Below, piece after piece: positions 1-9,480 of a stretch of DNA of 9,480 bases. The notes below the pieces were generated by a model that saw only the letters and a program-made list of their open reading frames with translations, did no database searches and was not told where the DNA came from. Each line of letters begins with the position of its first letter. Positions within the stretch are counted from its first letter, which is position 1. The DNA is from Desulfobacterales bacterium (GTDB taxonomy: Bacteria; Desulfobacterota; Desulfobacteria; Desulfobacterales; UBA5852). A program made the position numbers and the translations under genes. The DNA lies in assembly GCA_016735415.1 (NCBI GenBank), contig JAERRP010000450.1, forward strand, positions 1-9,480, read 5' to 3'.

Positions 1-3183
<3,183 letters not shown>

Positions 3184-3195
3184 AAGGAGGTGATC
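3184..3195 (+). promoter_or_regulatory. Extended Shine-Dalgarno of fdhB
   Basis: AAGGAGGTGATC begins right after the fdhA stop codon and is complementary to the usual bacterial 16S rRNA 3' tail over all 12 bases. It sits 8 nt (from GGAGG) before ATG 3199. This decides the fdhB start: the in-frame GTG at 3190 lies inside the ribosome binding site and is not the start. Confidence 0.85.
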
Positions 3196-3198
3196 GAC

Positions 3199-3918
3199 AT
3201 GAGCAAATCTTTTCTGATCGATACGACGCGTTGCACCGCCTGTCGGGGATGCCAGGTGGCCTGCAAGCAGTGGCATGGTCTGCCCGCGGAAAAGACCAAA
3301 AATATCGGTTCCTATCAGAACCCGCCGGATCTGTCCTTCGATACGTACAAGCTCGTTCGCATGAAGGAAGAAATCGTGGAGGGACGTTTGCGCTGGCTTT
3401 TTTTCCCGGACCAATGCCGCCATTGCATCGAGCCCCCCTGCCGCGACGTTGCCGGGGATCCCATGGCCATATTCTCCGATCCCGCCACGGGCGCAGTGCT
3501 CTACACGGCCGCCACCAAAGAACTCGATGCCGAAGAAATCACCGCATCCTGCCCTTACAACATCCCCCGGGCCTCTTCAGGCGGGGTTCTGGCAAAATGC
3601 GACATGTGCATCGATCGAGTCCAAAACGGCCTGGATCCAGCCTGTGTGAAGGCCTGCCCAACCGGCGCCATGGCGTTTGGCGAACGGGATGAAATTATGG
3701 AAAAGGCCAAGGCGCACCTTGCCACGGCCAGAAAGAAACATCCCCGGGCCCAACTTCTGGATCCCGATGATGTGCGTGTCATCTATCTGGTCGCCTATGA
3801 TCCTTTGCTGTATCATTCCAACGCCGTCGCGGATGCGGCAACCTTTGACATTAACCGCCAGGTTGCGCTGCGGCGGATGATGCGGCCTTTTACCGATTTC
3901 CTGTCGCGTCTGGGGTAA
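3199..3918 (+). CDS. fdhB: Formate dehydrogenase, beta (iron-sulfur, electron-transfer) subunit
   Basis: Ferredoxin-like subunit of 239 residues that takes electrons from FdhA. It holds twelve conserved cysteines, enough for three [4Fe-4S] clusters: C12, C15, C18 and C22 (CTACRGCQVAC), C73, C76, C81 and C118 (CRHCIEPPC ... CPYN), and C134, C137, C149 and C153 (CDMCIDR ... CVKACPTGA). This is the three-cluster layout of the soluble Desulfovibrio FdhB, not the four-cluster FdnH of E. coli. The C-terminal transmembrane anchor of FdnH is also absent, so no membrane gamma subunit is expected, and none is nearby. It has no signal peptide; in the family, beta travels through the Tat system bound to alpha, which matters because alpha here has no visible leader. 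The gene follows fdhA by 15 bp with an excellent ribosome binding site, so the two are co-translated. Confidence 0.95.
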   Translation: MSKSFLIDTTRCTACRGCQVACKQWHGLPAEKTKNIGSYQNPPDLSFDTYKLVRMKEEIVEGRLRWLFFPDQCRHCIEPPCRDVAGDPMAIFSDPATGAVLYTAATKELDAEEITASCPYNIPRASSGGVLAKCDMCIDRVQNGLDPACVKACPTGAMAFGERDEIMEKAKAHLATARKKHPRAQLLDPDDVRVIYLVAYDPLLYHSNAVADAATFDINRQVALRRMMRPFTDFLSRLG

Positions 3919-3948
3919 CACGGCGGAATTCATCGGCCCATCCAAACC

Positions 3949-3982
3949 GCGGGGGGAAGAAAATGTCTGTTCTTCCCCCCGC
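3949..3982 (+). terminator. Strong hairpin between fdhB and fdhE (terminator or attenuator)
   Basis: A perfect 13-bp stem pairs GCGGGGGGAAGAA (3949-3961) with TTCTTCCCCCCGC (3970-3982) around an eight-base loop. It is followed by TTATTTGT, a modest T-rich tract. It starts 30 bases after the fdhB stop and ends 33 bases before fdhE, so it should lower transcription of fdhE relative to fdhAB. It could alternatively be an RNA-stabilising or processing stem. Confidence 0.7.
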
Positions 3983-4015
3983 TTATTTGTCCCACCAAAC
4001 CTTACAGGAGCTCGG

Positions 4016-4900
4016 ATGCCAGCAGAAACGCCCATAACCATCGAACAGATCCGCAAAGCCGCCCGTAAGCTATCGCAACTTCGTCCGGCCTATGCGACCA
4101 TTCTCTCCTTTTACGAAAACGTCTTCACCCTCCAGGAAAAGGCCAAAAGCGACATTGATCTGGAACCAATCCCATTGTCGCGCGAACAGCTGGAAAGGCG
4201 CCGCCAGAGGGACCTGCCCCTGGTGGACGTACCGGCGTTTACGATCGACCGCAAGGCCGGCAAGCGATTGCTGAACCAGTTGTGTGAGTTGATCGAAACG
4301 CACGGCACGGGCATGCGAAAATCCGCCGCCGCCGTTTCCGGCGCGGTCGCCCGCCGGGAACTCCAACCGCAAAATCTTTTCGAACGCCTTCTCAGGGGCG
4401 ACGACCGTTTTTTTCAAACCACGGCCAATCGAACCGGCACGGATAAAAATGCGCTGGCTTTCATCGCTTACAACAGTATTGCGCCTTCCCTCGAACTTTG
4501 CGCTGTGCAACTGTCCTGCTATCTGGACAGGGAGGCGGTCCGGTCGAAAAAAAATTGCCCGGTCTGCGGCAGTTTTCCCAGTCTGGCGGTGCTGGGCGAG
4601 GAAGGCCGGCGGGAACTGCACTGCAGTTTCTGCCGTCATCACTGGAAGGCCCCCAGAATTTTTTGCGCTTTCTGCGAAAACACGACGGCCGCTGAATTGC
4701 ATTATTTTTTTGGAGAAGAAGAAAAAGATATGCGGGTGGATGTGTGCGAAGGCTGCCGGAAATATATTAAAACCGTCGATGGCCGGGTGGTGTCCCGTCC
4801 CGTCTTCGCGCCCCTGGAACAAGTTGCTTCGCTGCACCTGGATATCATCGCGGCTGAAAAAGGATTCAGCGGCGGTGCCAACCTGCACCTCGAAAGTTGA
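4016..4900 (+). CDS. fdhE: Formate dehydrogenase accessory protein FdhE
   Basis: Maturation factor of 294 residues that acts in the cytoplasm on the catalytic subunit; family members bind FdhA and are needed for active enzyme, but are not part of it. The sequence carries four CxxC pairs of rubredoxin type: C181/C184 (CPVC), C203/C206 (CSFC), C217/C220 (CAFC) and C244/C247 (CEGC), presumed to bind metal. The N-terminal half is helical without evident motifs, and the C-terminus LHLDIIAAEKGF is typical of the family. The start is set by CAGGAG at 4005-4010, five bases before ATG 4016. It lies 97 bp after fdhB, behind a strong hairpin, in the same direction. There is no signal peptide, as expected. 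Length is close to the family norm (about 300). Confidence 0.9.
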   Translation: MPAETPITIEQIRKAARKLSQLRPAYATILSFYENVFTLQEKAKSDIDLEPIPLSREQLERRRQRDLPLVDVPAFTIDRKAGKRLLNQLCELIETHGTGMRKSAAAVSGAVARRELQPQNLFERLLRGDDRFFQTTANRTGTDKNALAFIAYNSIAPSLELCAVQLSCYLDREAVRSKKNCPVCGSFPSLAVLGEEGRRELHCSFCRHHWKAPRIFCAFCENTTAAELHYFFGEEEKDMRVDVCEGCRKYIKTVDGRVVSRPVFAPLEQVASLHLDIIAAEKGFSGGANLHLES

Positions 4901-4920
4901 ATTACAGGCCGTGGTGCGCA

Positions 4921-5027
4921 ACGGCCGGCTTGCGGCCGTAAACCCTGGAAATAAATATGGAATTACCGCTCGCCCCCTGAGCCCCCCGGGCGGAGGCGCC
5001 CGAAATACTTCGCGAAGCCGCTTCGGC
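4921..5027. terminator. Cluster of short inverted repeats between convergent genes
   Basis: The gap between the fdhE stop (4900) and the peroxiredoxin stop (5037) contains several GC-rich palindromes: ACGGCCG/CGGCCGT at 4921-4939 with a five-base loop, CGGGCG/CGCCCG at 4987-5002 with a GAGG loop, and GCCG/CGGC at 5017-5027. They sit where a bidirectional terminator is expected for converging genes. None is followed by a clear T-run in either direction, so factor-independent termination is not proven. Confidence 0.4.
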
Positions 5028-5036
5028 GAGATGCCG

Positions 5037-5633
5037 TCAAGGGTTGAGTTCTTCGAGCTCGATGGCGCACCATTCCAGATCCGGCCGGATATTGATGTCG
5101 GACACATGAATCGCCCGGATGATGCCCAACTTGTCGATCACGATCAGCGCTCTCTCGGAAACGCCGTCTGATCTGAGCAGGCCGTACCGATCCGCCACCG
5201 CACCGTGAGGCCAGAAATCCGACAGCACGGGAAACCAGAGCACGCCCATTTGCTTCGTCCAGGCAAAAAGGGTTGGGATATTATCCACTGTAATCCCCAG
5301 TAAGATCGCCTCATTTTCGTCAAAAAGCGCTTTGACGATGTTGTACCCCGGCCATTGATCCGAACAGACCGGTGTCCAGGCGGCGGGCACGAATGAAATC
5401 ACCACATTTTTCTTTCCGCGGTACTGGCGGAGATTCACCGCGCCCCCGGATACCGAGGGCAGGGTAAAATCCGGCGCCGGCTCCCCCACCTTGACCTTGA
5501 GATTGCTGTCGACCGGTTTCAGCTGTCCGGGATTGTAAATATTCTCTTTAAAAGCTTCGGACAGACCCCAGGTGGTGGTGCTCAAACCCAGACATATGAT
5601 ACCGACAATAAGTACACTCCAGCAGGATTTCAC
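5037..5633 (-). CDS. Exported peroxiredoxin (AhpC/TSA family)
   Basis: Thiol peroxidase of 198 residues. The thioredoxin-fold domain begins near residue 49 with VGEPAPDFTLPSV, and the peroxidatic site is PAAWTPVCSD, giving Cys90 with the conserved Thr87 and Pro83. A second cysteine, C189 in LEWCAIELEEL near the C-terminus, could be the resolving residue, which is inferred. An N-terminal hydrophobic stretch (about residues 5-17, WSVLIVGIICLGL) after a lysine suggests a signal peptide or membrane anchor, so it should act outside the cytoplasm. I chose GTG 5633-5631: AGGGGGT lies seven bases upstream and the start follows the stop of the thioredoxin-fold gene by 16 bp. The frame stays open upstream to an ATG at 5876, but that part overlaps the neighbour and lacks family similarity. 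It forms an operon with the gene at 5650-6228 and converges on fdhE. Which reductant and which peroxide it uses are not visible. Confidence 0.85.
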   Translation of the reverse strand: MKSCWSVLIVGIICLGLSTTTWGLSEAFKENIYNPGQLKPVDSNLKVKVGEPAPDFTLPSVSGGAVNLRQYRGKKNVVISFVPAAWTPVCSDQWPGYNIVKALFDENEAILLGITVDNIPTLFAWTKQMGVLWFPVLSDFWPHGAVADRYGLLRSDGVSERALIVIDKLGIIRAIHVSDINIRPDLEWCAIELEELNP

Positions 5634-5649
5634 GACGATTACCCCCTTT

Positions 5650-6228
5650 TCATCCGGCCAGACCGGATTTCTGGATGAGTTCCTCAAGCATGGCGCCGGC
5701 CTTTCGAGACCCGCCCAGCCTGGAATAGAAAACAACATGCGTGCCGTCGCGGCCGATGCGAACACCGATGAAATATGGCGTTCGCACCTCTCCAAGTTGT
5801 TTATGAATTTTAAAATCACCGTCGGCAAAAAGCGGAAAAGGAACATCGTAAGTCTTGCGGAAGTATTTGACTTCAAAGGCCGAATTGCCGACGCCGATGC
5901 CGATGATTTTGATCTTGCCTTGCAATGCCGGATCCCCTTCGATTTGACGGTAGATCCGGTTGAGGGTAGGTGCTTCTCTCTGGCAGTGGGGGCAATACAT
6001 GCTGAAAATCTCGATAATCACGACATCGGCACGGATCTCCGCTATTTTGAATTTCCCTTCCATTTTCAGACCGAGATAGTCGCGCTGGATCTGATCATGC
6101 GGCACATCCAGACTGATATCCGGGAGCGCGCTCCCCTCCACGGGAGGTGTCGTCGAAGCCGCGACCGAAATGCTCAGAACGATTGCGGCCGATAGACATC
6201 CCACCAGTGTCACGATCCGATTGTTCAT
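5650..6228 (-). CDS. Exported thioredoxin-fold protein (TlpA/redoxin-like) with CPHC active site
   Basis: Protein of 192 residues with an N-terminal signal peptide (hydrophobic residues about 5-24, likely cleavage after SVAA) and one thioredoxin-like domain. The redox motif is C79-P-H-C82 in FSMYCPHCQREAP, a CPHC centre as in DsbA but set in a TlpA/redoxin-like fold, with the later motif VRTPYFIGV supplying the cis-proline loop. It probably handles thiol-disulfide exchange in the periplasm and may reduce its downstream neighbour; that partnership is inferred from gene order. ATG 6228 is preferred because GGGAG sits nine bases upstream; the ATG at 6267 would add 13 residues that do not look like part of the signal. 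A lipobox-like LVGC at residues 8-11 is too close to the start to be convincing. Confidence 0.8.
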   Translation of the reverse strand: MNNRIVTLVGCLSAAIVLSISVAASTTPPVEGSALPDISLDVPHDQIQRDYLGLKMEGKFKIAEIRADVVIIEIFSMYCPHCQREAPTLNRIYRQIEGDPALQGKIKIIGIGVGNSAFEVKYFRKTYDVPFPLFADGDFKIHKQLGEVRTPYFIGVRIGRDGTHVVFYSRLGGSRKAGAMLEELIQKSGLAG

Positions 6229-6266
6229 GTTTATATTCTCCCACAGCGAATGAAAGTAATTAAACA

Positions 6267-6295
6267 CTCCTATCCTAAACCGCCGCAGCCGTCAA
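6267..6295 (-). promoter_or_regulatory. Possible sigma70-type promoter of the redoxin pair
   Basis: On the minus strand TTGACG (6295-6290) is followed, after a 17-base spacer, by TAGGAG (6272-6267), which would start transcription near 6260, about 30 bases before ATG 6228. The -35 box is good and the -10 box is poor. This is the only promoter-like pair I see in the 138-bp gap. Confidence 0.3.
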
Positions 6296-6344
6296 CGGGC
6301 GAAAGGTCGTAAAAATGGATATTCGCGCTTTGAAAGTAAACAAG

Positions 6345-6364
6345 GAAGAAAAACGGGCTTCCCG
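6345..6364 (-). terminator. Factor-independent terminator of the histidine kinase operon
   Basis: On the minus strand, immediately after the kinase stop codon, CGGG-AAG-CCCG (6364-6354) forms a short GC stem, followed directly by TTTTTCTTC (6353-6345). The stem is only four base pairs, but stem plus T-run is the classic arrangement and the position is right. Confidence 0.6.
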
Positions 6365-6366
6365 GG

Positions 6367-8394
6367 TCAGCGGGCAACCGCTGTTGTTGCTGGAAAAGTT
6401 AATCGAAAACGGGTGCCCTCGCCGATTTTGCTGCGGACATCGATAACACCGCCGTAGTCTTCCACGATCCCCAGCGAAATGGCCAGTCCCAGCCCCATGC
6501 CCTCGCCCATTTCCTTGGTCGTGAAAAACGATTCGAAGATGCGGTTCTGGACATCTTCGGGGATGCCCGTGCCGTTATCGGAAACGCTCAGCATCACCCG
6601 GCCGTCTTCGCTGCGGGTCTGAATACGAATGCAACGCTGTTCGGTGTCGCCGCCATCAGCTTCGGATCTCTGACTGAGGGCGTCCCGGGCGTTGTTAAGC
6701 AGATTGAAGATGACCTGTTCGAGCCGGTTGTTGTGGGCCTGAATCCGGGGAAGCGTGTCGGACAACTGCGTTTCGACGATGATGTTCTCAAGCTTCAGCT
6801 GACGATCCAGGATGGCCATCACGCTGCCAACCGCATCGTTGATATCGACATTTTTCTTGGACATATCGGATTTGCGCCCGAAATCCTTCAGGCGATTGAT
6901 GATCTGGGCGGCGCGGTCCACCTGCCGGCTGATTTCCACGACCACCGCCGTGAGATCCTGCGCCGGTATGGGGCGTTCCCTTGCGTTCATCATTTCCAGA
7001 AATTCACTGCCCATTTTAATGGCATTTAAAGGCTGATTGAGCTCATGGGCAATGCTGGCCGACATTTCGCCCAGATTCTTCATTTTACTGGCCTGGATCA
7101 AGAGGCTGTCCTTTTCGACCATTTCGGTGATGTCCGTCGTGGCGATAATCAAAACCTCCCGCGCCATGTAACGGGACGAACAGGCATGCACGTTGACATA
7201 CAGAGGCCTCCCGTTCTTGCGGCGGTATTGAAGCTTTGAGCTGAGACTGCAGGCCTTGCCGCCAGCGGCCAGAGGCTCCAATTCGAGGGGGCCGATATCG
7301 GTAAACCGGCGCCCCACCAGTTCTTCTCTTTTATAGCCGTAAGTTTCTTCGGCGATGGGATTGGCATCTATAATTTGCTTGCTGCCACAATCCAGAACAA
7401 AAATCGGATTGGGACCGCTGTCGAACAGGGAACGATATTTTTCTTCGGACTCCTTCAGCCTGGCCTGGGAGGCCTTGATGTGGTAGGTCATGTTGATAAA
7501 GGAGTTGGCCAGTTGGTGGACTTCATCCTTGACCCCCGCCCGGTAGACCGGGCAGGTCTGGCATTCCGCCGACAGCTCGACGATATTGCGACTGGCCGAA
7601 ATCCCCGGACCGCGGGCATTTTTGTCGATATACCAGCAGGGCAGTTCGGTGTTCTCGAAGGCGCGACATTTTTCCTGACGGCAATTCTTTATTTTCCAGC
7701 AACGATTGTCTTTGTTCAGCTCGGGCGTGATATCGAAGTTGCCGCGACTGATTGCGTCGGAGAGCCGCGTGAGCTGCGAGATGGGCCGGGTGATATAGCG
7801 GGCCAGCCCCTGGCTGATAGCAAAGAAAATCACGATCACGACCGAGAGAAACCCTAAAAAAGTGGTGCGCAATTTTCCGATCAGATGATCGATATGCTTT
7901 TTATACAAGCCAATGTGAACGCTGCCGATCTGGTAGATACCCTCCAGAACAGGGACCGCGACATCATAGATATCTTCCTGTCCGGTGTGAATCAGTTCGA
8001 TCGAATGGGACATTTCCGGTTGGAGGACGTTGACGCTGCGAAGCATTTCCGGTAAGGGGCGCGTAAAAGTGTGGGCCACCACCTGCCCCTGCTTATCGGT
8101 AATGAACACGTAGTTGATCAGGAAGCGGCGCTCCCCCAGGCGGGCGTCGAAAATGAGGCTGGTCAACTTCGGGATATCCCGGGTCAGCAGATAACTGCGG
8201 CTGCTCTCGGCAATACTCCGGGAAATCCCCAGGCCCCGATTTTTAAGCTCGTTGGTCAGGCTGGAAATTAAAATCCAGCGGGTAAACAGTGCGATGAACA
8301 CGCTGATCAGGACAATAACGGCGGTAGTCGAGAAGTAAATCTTGTTCTTCAGGCTGACGTTGTTGAGCTTCGCCAGAATGGTTCTCTGCGCCAT
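6367..8394 (-). CDS. Membrane sensor histidine kinase with HAMP (Cys-rich insert), PAS, HisKA and HATPase domains
   Basis: Two-component sensor of 675 residues. Order of parts: transmembrane helix 1 about 18-40; an extracytoplasmic sensor region about 41-175 (Cache-like by size and position, not proven); transmembrane helix 2 about 176-197; HAMP helix 1 about 200-221; a Cys-rich segment 228-289 with C232, C238, C243, C253, C278 and C281; HAMP helix 2 about 290-308; a PAS domain about 316-426; HisKA with phosphoacceptor His450 in SIAHELNQPLNAIK; and the ATPase domain with N-box NLLNNARDAL, G1 DNGTGIP, F-box ESFFTTK and G2 GEGMGLGLA. There is no receiver domain, so a separate response regulator is expected; none is in the window. 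The start ATG 8394 has GAAGGA about eight bases upstream and lies 15 bp after the solute-binding protein gene, indicating co-expression. Signal and target genes are not evident; control of the nearby fdh genes would be speculation. Confidence 0.92.
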   Translation of the reverse strand: MAQRTILAKLNNVSLKNKIYFSTTAVIVLISVFIALFTRWILISSLTNELKNRGLGISRSIAESSRSYLLTRDIPKLTSLIFDARLGERRFLINYVFITDKQGQVVAHTFTRPLPEMLRSVNVLQPEMSHSIELIHTGQEDIYDVAVPVLEGIYQIGSVHIGLYKKHIDHLIGKLRTTFLGFLSVVIVIFFAISQGLARYITRPISQLTRLSDAISRGNFDITPELNKDNRCWKIKNCRQEKCRAFENTELPCWYIDKNARGPGISASRNIVELSAECQTCPVYRAGVKDEVHQLANSFINMTYHIKASQARLKESEEKYRSLFDSGPNPIFVLDCGSKQIIDANPIAEETYGYKREELVGRRFTDIGPLELEPLAAGGKACSLSSKLQYRRKNGRPLYVNVHACSSRYMAREVLIIATTDITEMVEKDSLLIQASKMKNLGEMSASIAHELNQPLNAIKMGSEFLEMMNARERPIPAQDLTAVVVEISRQVDRAAQIINRLKDFGRKSDMSKKNVDINDAVGSVMAILDRQLKLENIIVETQLSDTLPRIQAHNNRLEQVIFNLLNNARDALSQRSEADGGDTEQRCIRIQTRSEDGRVMLSVSDNGTGIPEDVQNRIFESFFTTKEMGEGMGLGLAISLGIVEDYGGVIDVRSKIGEGTRFRLTFPATTAVAR

Positions 8395-8409
8395 GCTGGA
8401 TATCCTTCG

Positions 8410-9480
8410 CTATTCATTGAACAGGACGAAGCGCCCATCCTTGAAATGGGTGAAGTAAACGCGATCAAGCCCCTGATGGTCGCGGGAACTGAAAGCCAGC
8501 GCGTTATCGATGCCAAGGTCATAGGCCCGCACCGACTCGAGCGCCGTGATAAAGCGCTCGCGGTCCAGGTCCGGCCCCGTGCGCGCAAGCCCCTCCACCA
8601 GCACACGGGCATTGAGGTAGCCTTCCAGGCTCACGAAATTGGGGTGGTCCTGCGGGTAGTATTGATGCAGCAGGCGCGAGTATTCATCCACGCCCCACAG
8701 GTTTTCACCATCCGTTCGCGGGCTTGGCAGGGGCACCACCTGGGTGACAATGACATCTTCGGCCTGATCCCCCAGTAGGCGGGCCAGTTCGTCGGCGCCC
8801 ACAAAGGAAACATTGCTGAAAACGGGGTGATAGCCTTTCTTTTTAGCCTGCCGGATGAATTTGGCACAGGGCTCATAGGTCCCGATCATGACGACCGCCT
8901 CGGCCTCGGCGTCCATGATGCGCTGCAGCCCTTCCTCGACAGCGAGCGTGCCGCGGATATACGTGCCTGTGGCCACCGGCAACAGATTGTAACGGCGCAG
9001 GGCCAGTTCCGTGCCCCGCAAACCATCGAATCCGTAAGTATCGTACTGGTAGAACACGCCGATGCGTTTGATTCCCAGATCTTCCACCAAATATTGAACG
9101 GTGGCGCCGGTCTCCTGATAATAGGAGGCGCGGATATTGACCAGGTAGCGGTTCACGGGGTCCCGCAGGGCGTTGGCACCGGTAAACATGCCCACCAGCG
9201 GTATGCGGGCTTCGCTCACCAGGGGGATAATTTTCAAGGTGGTGGGAGTGCCGACGTAACAGAAGAGGGCAAACACATTGTCTTCAATCAGCAGGCGCTG
9301 GGTGTTGTAAAGACACCGCGGGGGATCGTATCCGTCGTCATAGGCGATCACCTTGATTTGACGGCCGTGCACGCCCCCGTTGGCGTTGACGTGCCGGAGA
9401 TAGGACATGGCGCCGTGCAGCATCTGCGTCCCGAGGTATCCGGCGTGTCCTTCCAGTGCCAGCGAGGCACCGATCCGGAT
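8410..9480 (-). CDS. ABC-type branched-chain amino acid (LivJ-like) solute-binding protein, N-terminus outside the window
   Basis: Ligand-binding protein of the periplasmic-binding-protein type I fold (Peripla_BP_6, LivJ/AmiC-like). The gene is open to the edge of the window: before the ATG at 9423 the frame continues with IRIGASLALEGHAGYLGTQ, the usual first strand of the mature domain, so that ATG is internal. About 356 residues are visible; the missing part should be mainly a signal peptide. Family features seen are YVNANGG-type text (HVNANGGVHGRQI), GTPTTLKIIPLVSEARIPLVG in the ligand cleft region, IGVFYQYDTYGFDGL, and the C-terminal SLEGYLNARVLVEGLARTG. It ends 15 bp before the histidine kinase and no ABC permease or ATPase follows it. 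That context suggests a sensing role with the kinase, although a transporter operon upstream of the window cannot be excluded. The ligand cannot be predicted; this fold binds amino acids, amides, urea and aromatics. Confidence 0.88.
   Translation of the reverse strand: MRIGASLALEGHAGYLGTQMLHGAMSYLRHVNANGGVHGRQIKVIAYDDGYDPPRCLYNTQRLLIEDNVFALFCYVGTPTTLKIIPLVSEARIPLVGMFTGANALRDPVNRYLVNIRASYYQETGATVQYLVEDLGIKRIGVFYQYDTYGFDGLRGTELALRRYNLLPVATGTYIRGTLAVEEGLQRIMDAEAEAVVMIGTYEPCAKFIRQAKKKGYHPVFSNVSFVGADELARLLGDQAEDVIVTQVVPLPSPRTDGENLWGVDEYSRLLHQYYPQDHPNFVSLEGYLNARVLVEGLARTGPDLDRERFITALESVRAYDLGIDNALAFSSRDHQGLDRVYFTHFKDGRFVLFNE

Noticed and set aside
3190..3192. GTG start for fdhB
   Set aside because: It lies within the Shine-Dalgarno sequence; ATG 3199 is correctly spaced.
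4070..5107. Long minus-strand reading frame antisense to fdhE
   Set aside because: It overlaps fdhE and the end of the peroxiredoxin gene and has no family resemblance or ribosome binding site.
5634..5876. 81-codon N-terminal extension of the peroxiredoxin
   Set aside because: It overlaps the thioredoxin-fold gene out of frame; GTG 5633 has its own ribosome binding site followed by a hydrophobic signal-like segment.

Overview
The window looks like a piece of a Desulfobacterota (sulfate-reducer-like) genome. The main evidence is a soluble, selenocysteine-containing formate dehydrogenase whose alpha and beta subunits resemble the periplasmic FdhAB of Desulfovibrio, followed by fdhE. GC-rich codon use, exported thioredoxin/peroxiredoxin proteins and a Cys-rich sensor kinase fit the same kind of host. 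This is inferred from protein resemblance only; no taxonomic marker gene is complete here.

Layout. Positions 1-134 hold an AT-rich tandem repeat with an exact 15-bp period. Next to it, on the minus strand up to 216, is a short remnant of the 5' end of mreB. At 217 the plus-strand formate dehydrogenase genes begin: fdhA (217-3183, reading through an in-frame UGA at 682-684 as selenocysteine), fdhB (3199-3918) and, after a strong hairpin at 3949-3982, fdhE (4016-4900). All other genes are on the minus strand. A peroxiredoxin (5037-5633) and an exported CPHC thioredoxin-fold protein (5650-6228) form one transcription unit that converges on fdhE. A membrane histidine kinase (6367-8394) lies 15 bp downstream of a partial branched-chain-amino-acid-type solute-binding protein (8410 to beyond 9480), so these two also look like an operon.

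How the genes fit together. FdhA oxidises formate (or reduces CO2) at a Mo/W-bis-MGD-selenocysteine centre, FdhB carries electrons through three [4Fe-4S] clusters, and FdhE is the maturation factor. The two redoxins would act outside the cytoplasm against peroxide or on thiols. The binding protein and kinase look like a ligand-sensing pair; no cognate response regulator is in view.

The oddest part is the left end. FdhA begins exactly where the mature protein of its relatives begins and has no Tat leader. The DNA where the leader should be instead encodes, on the opposite strand, an mreB 5' fragment that is cut off by the minisatellite. This is either a genomic rearrangement that removed the leader and promoter, or a chimeric assembly join. 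The second notable point is a Cys-rich module inserted into the HAMP connector of the histidine kinase.
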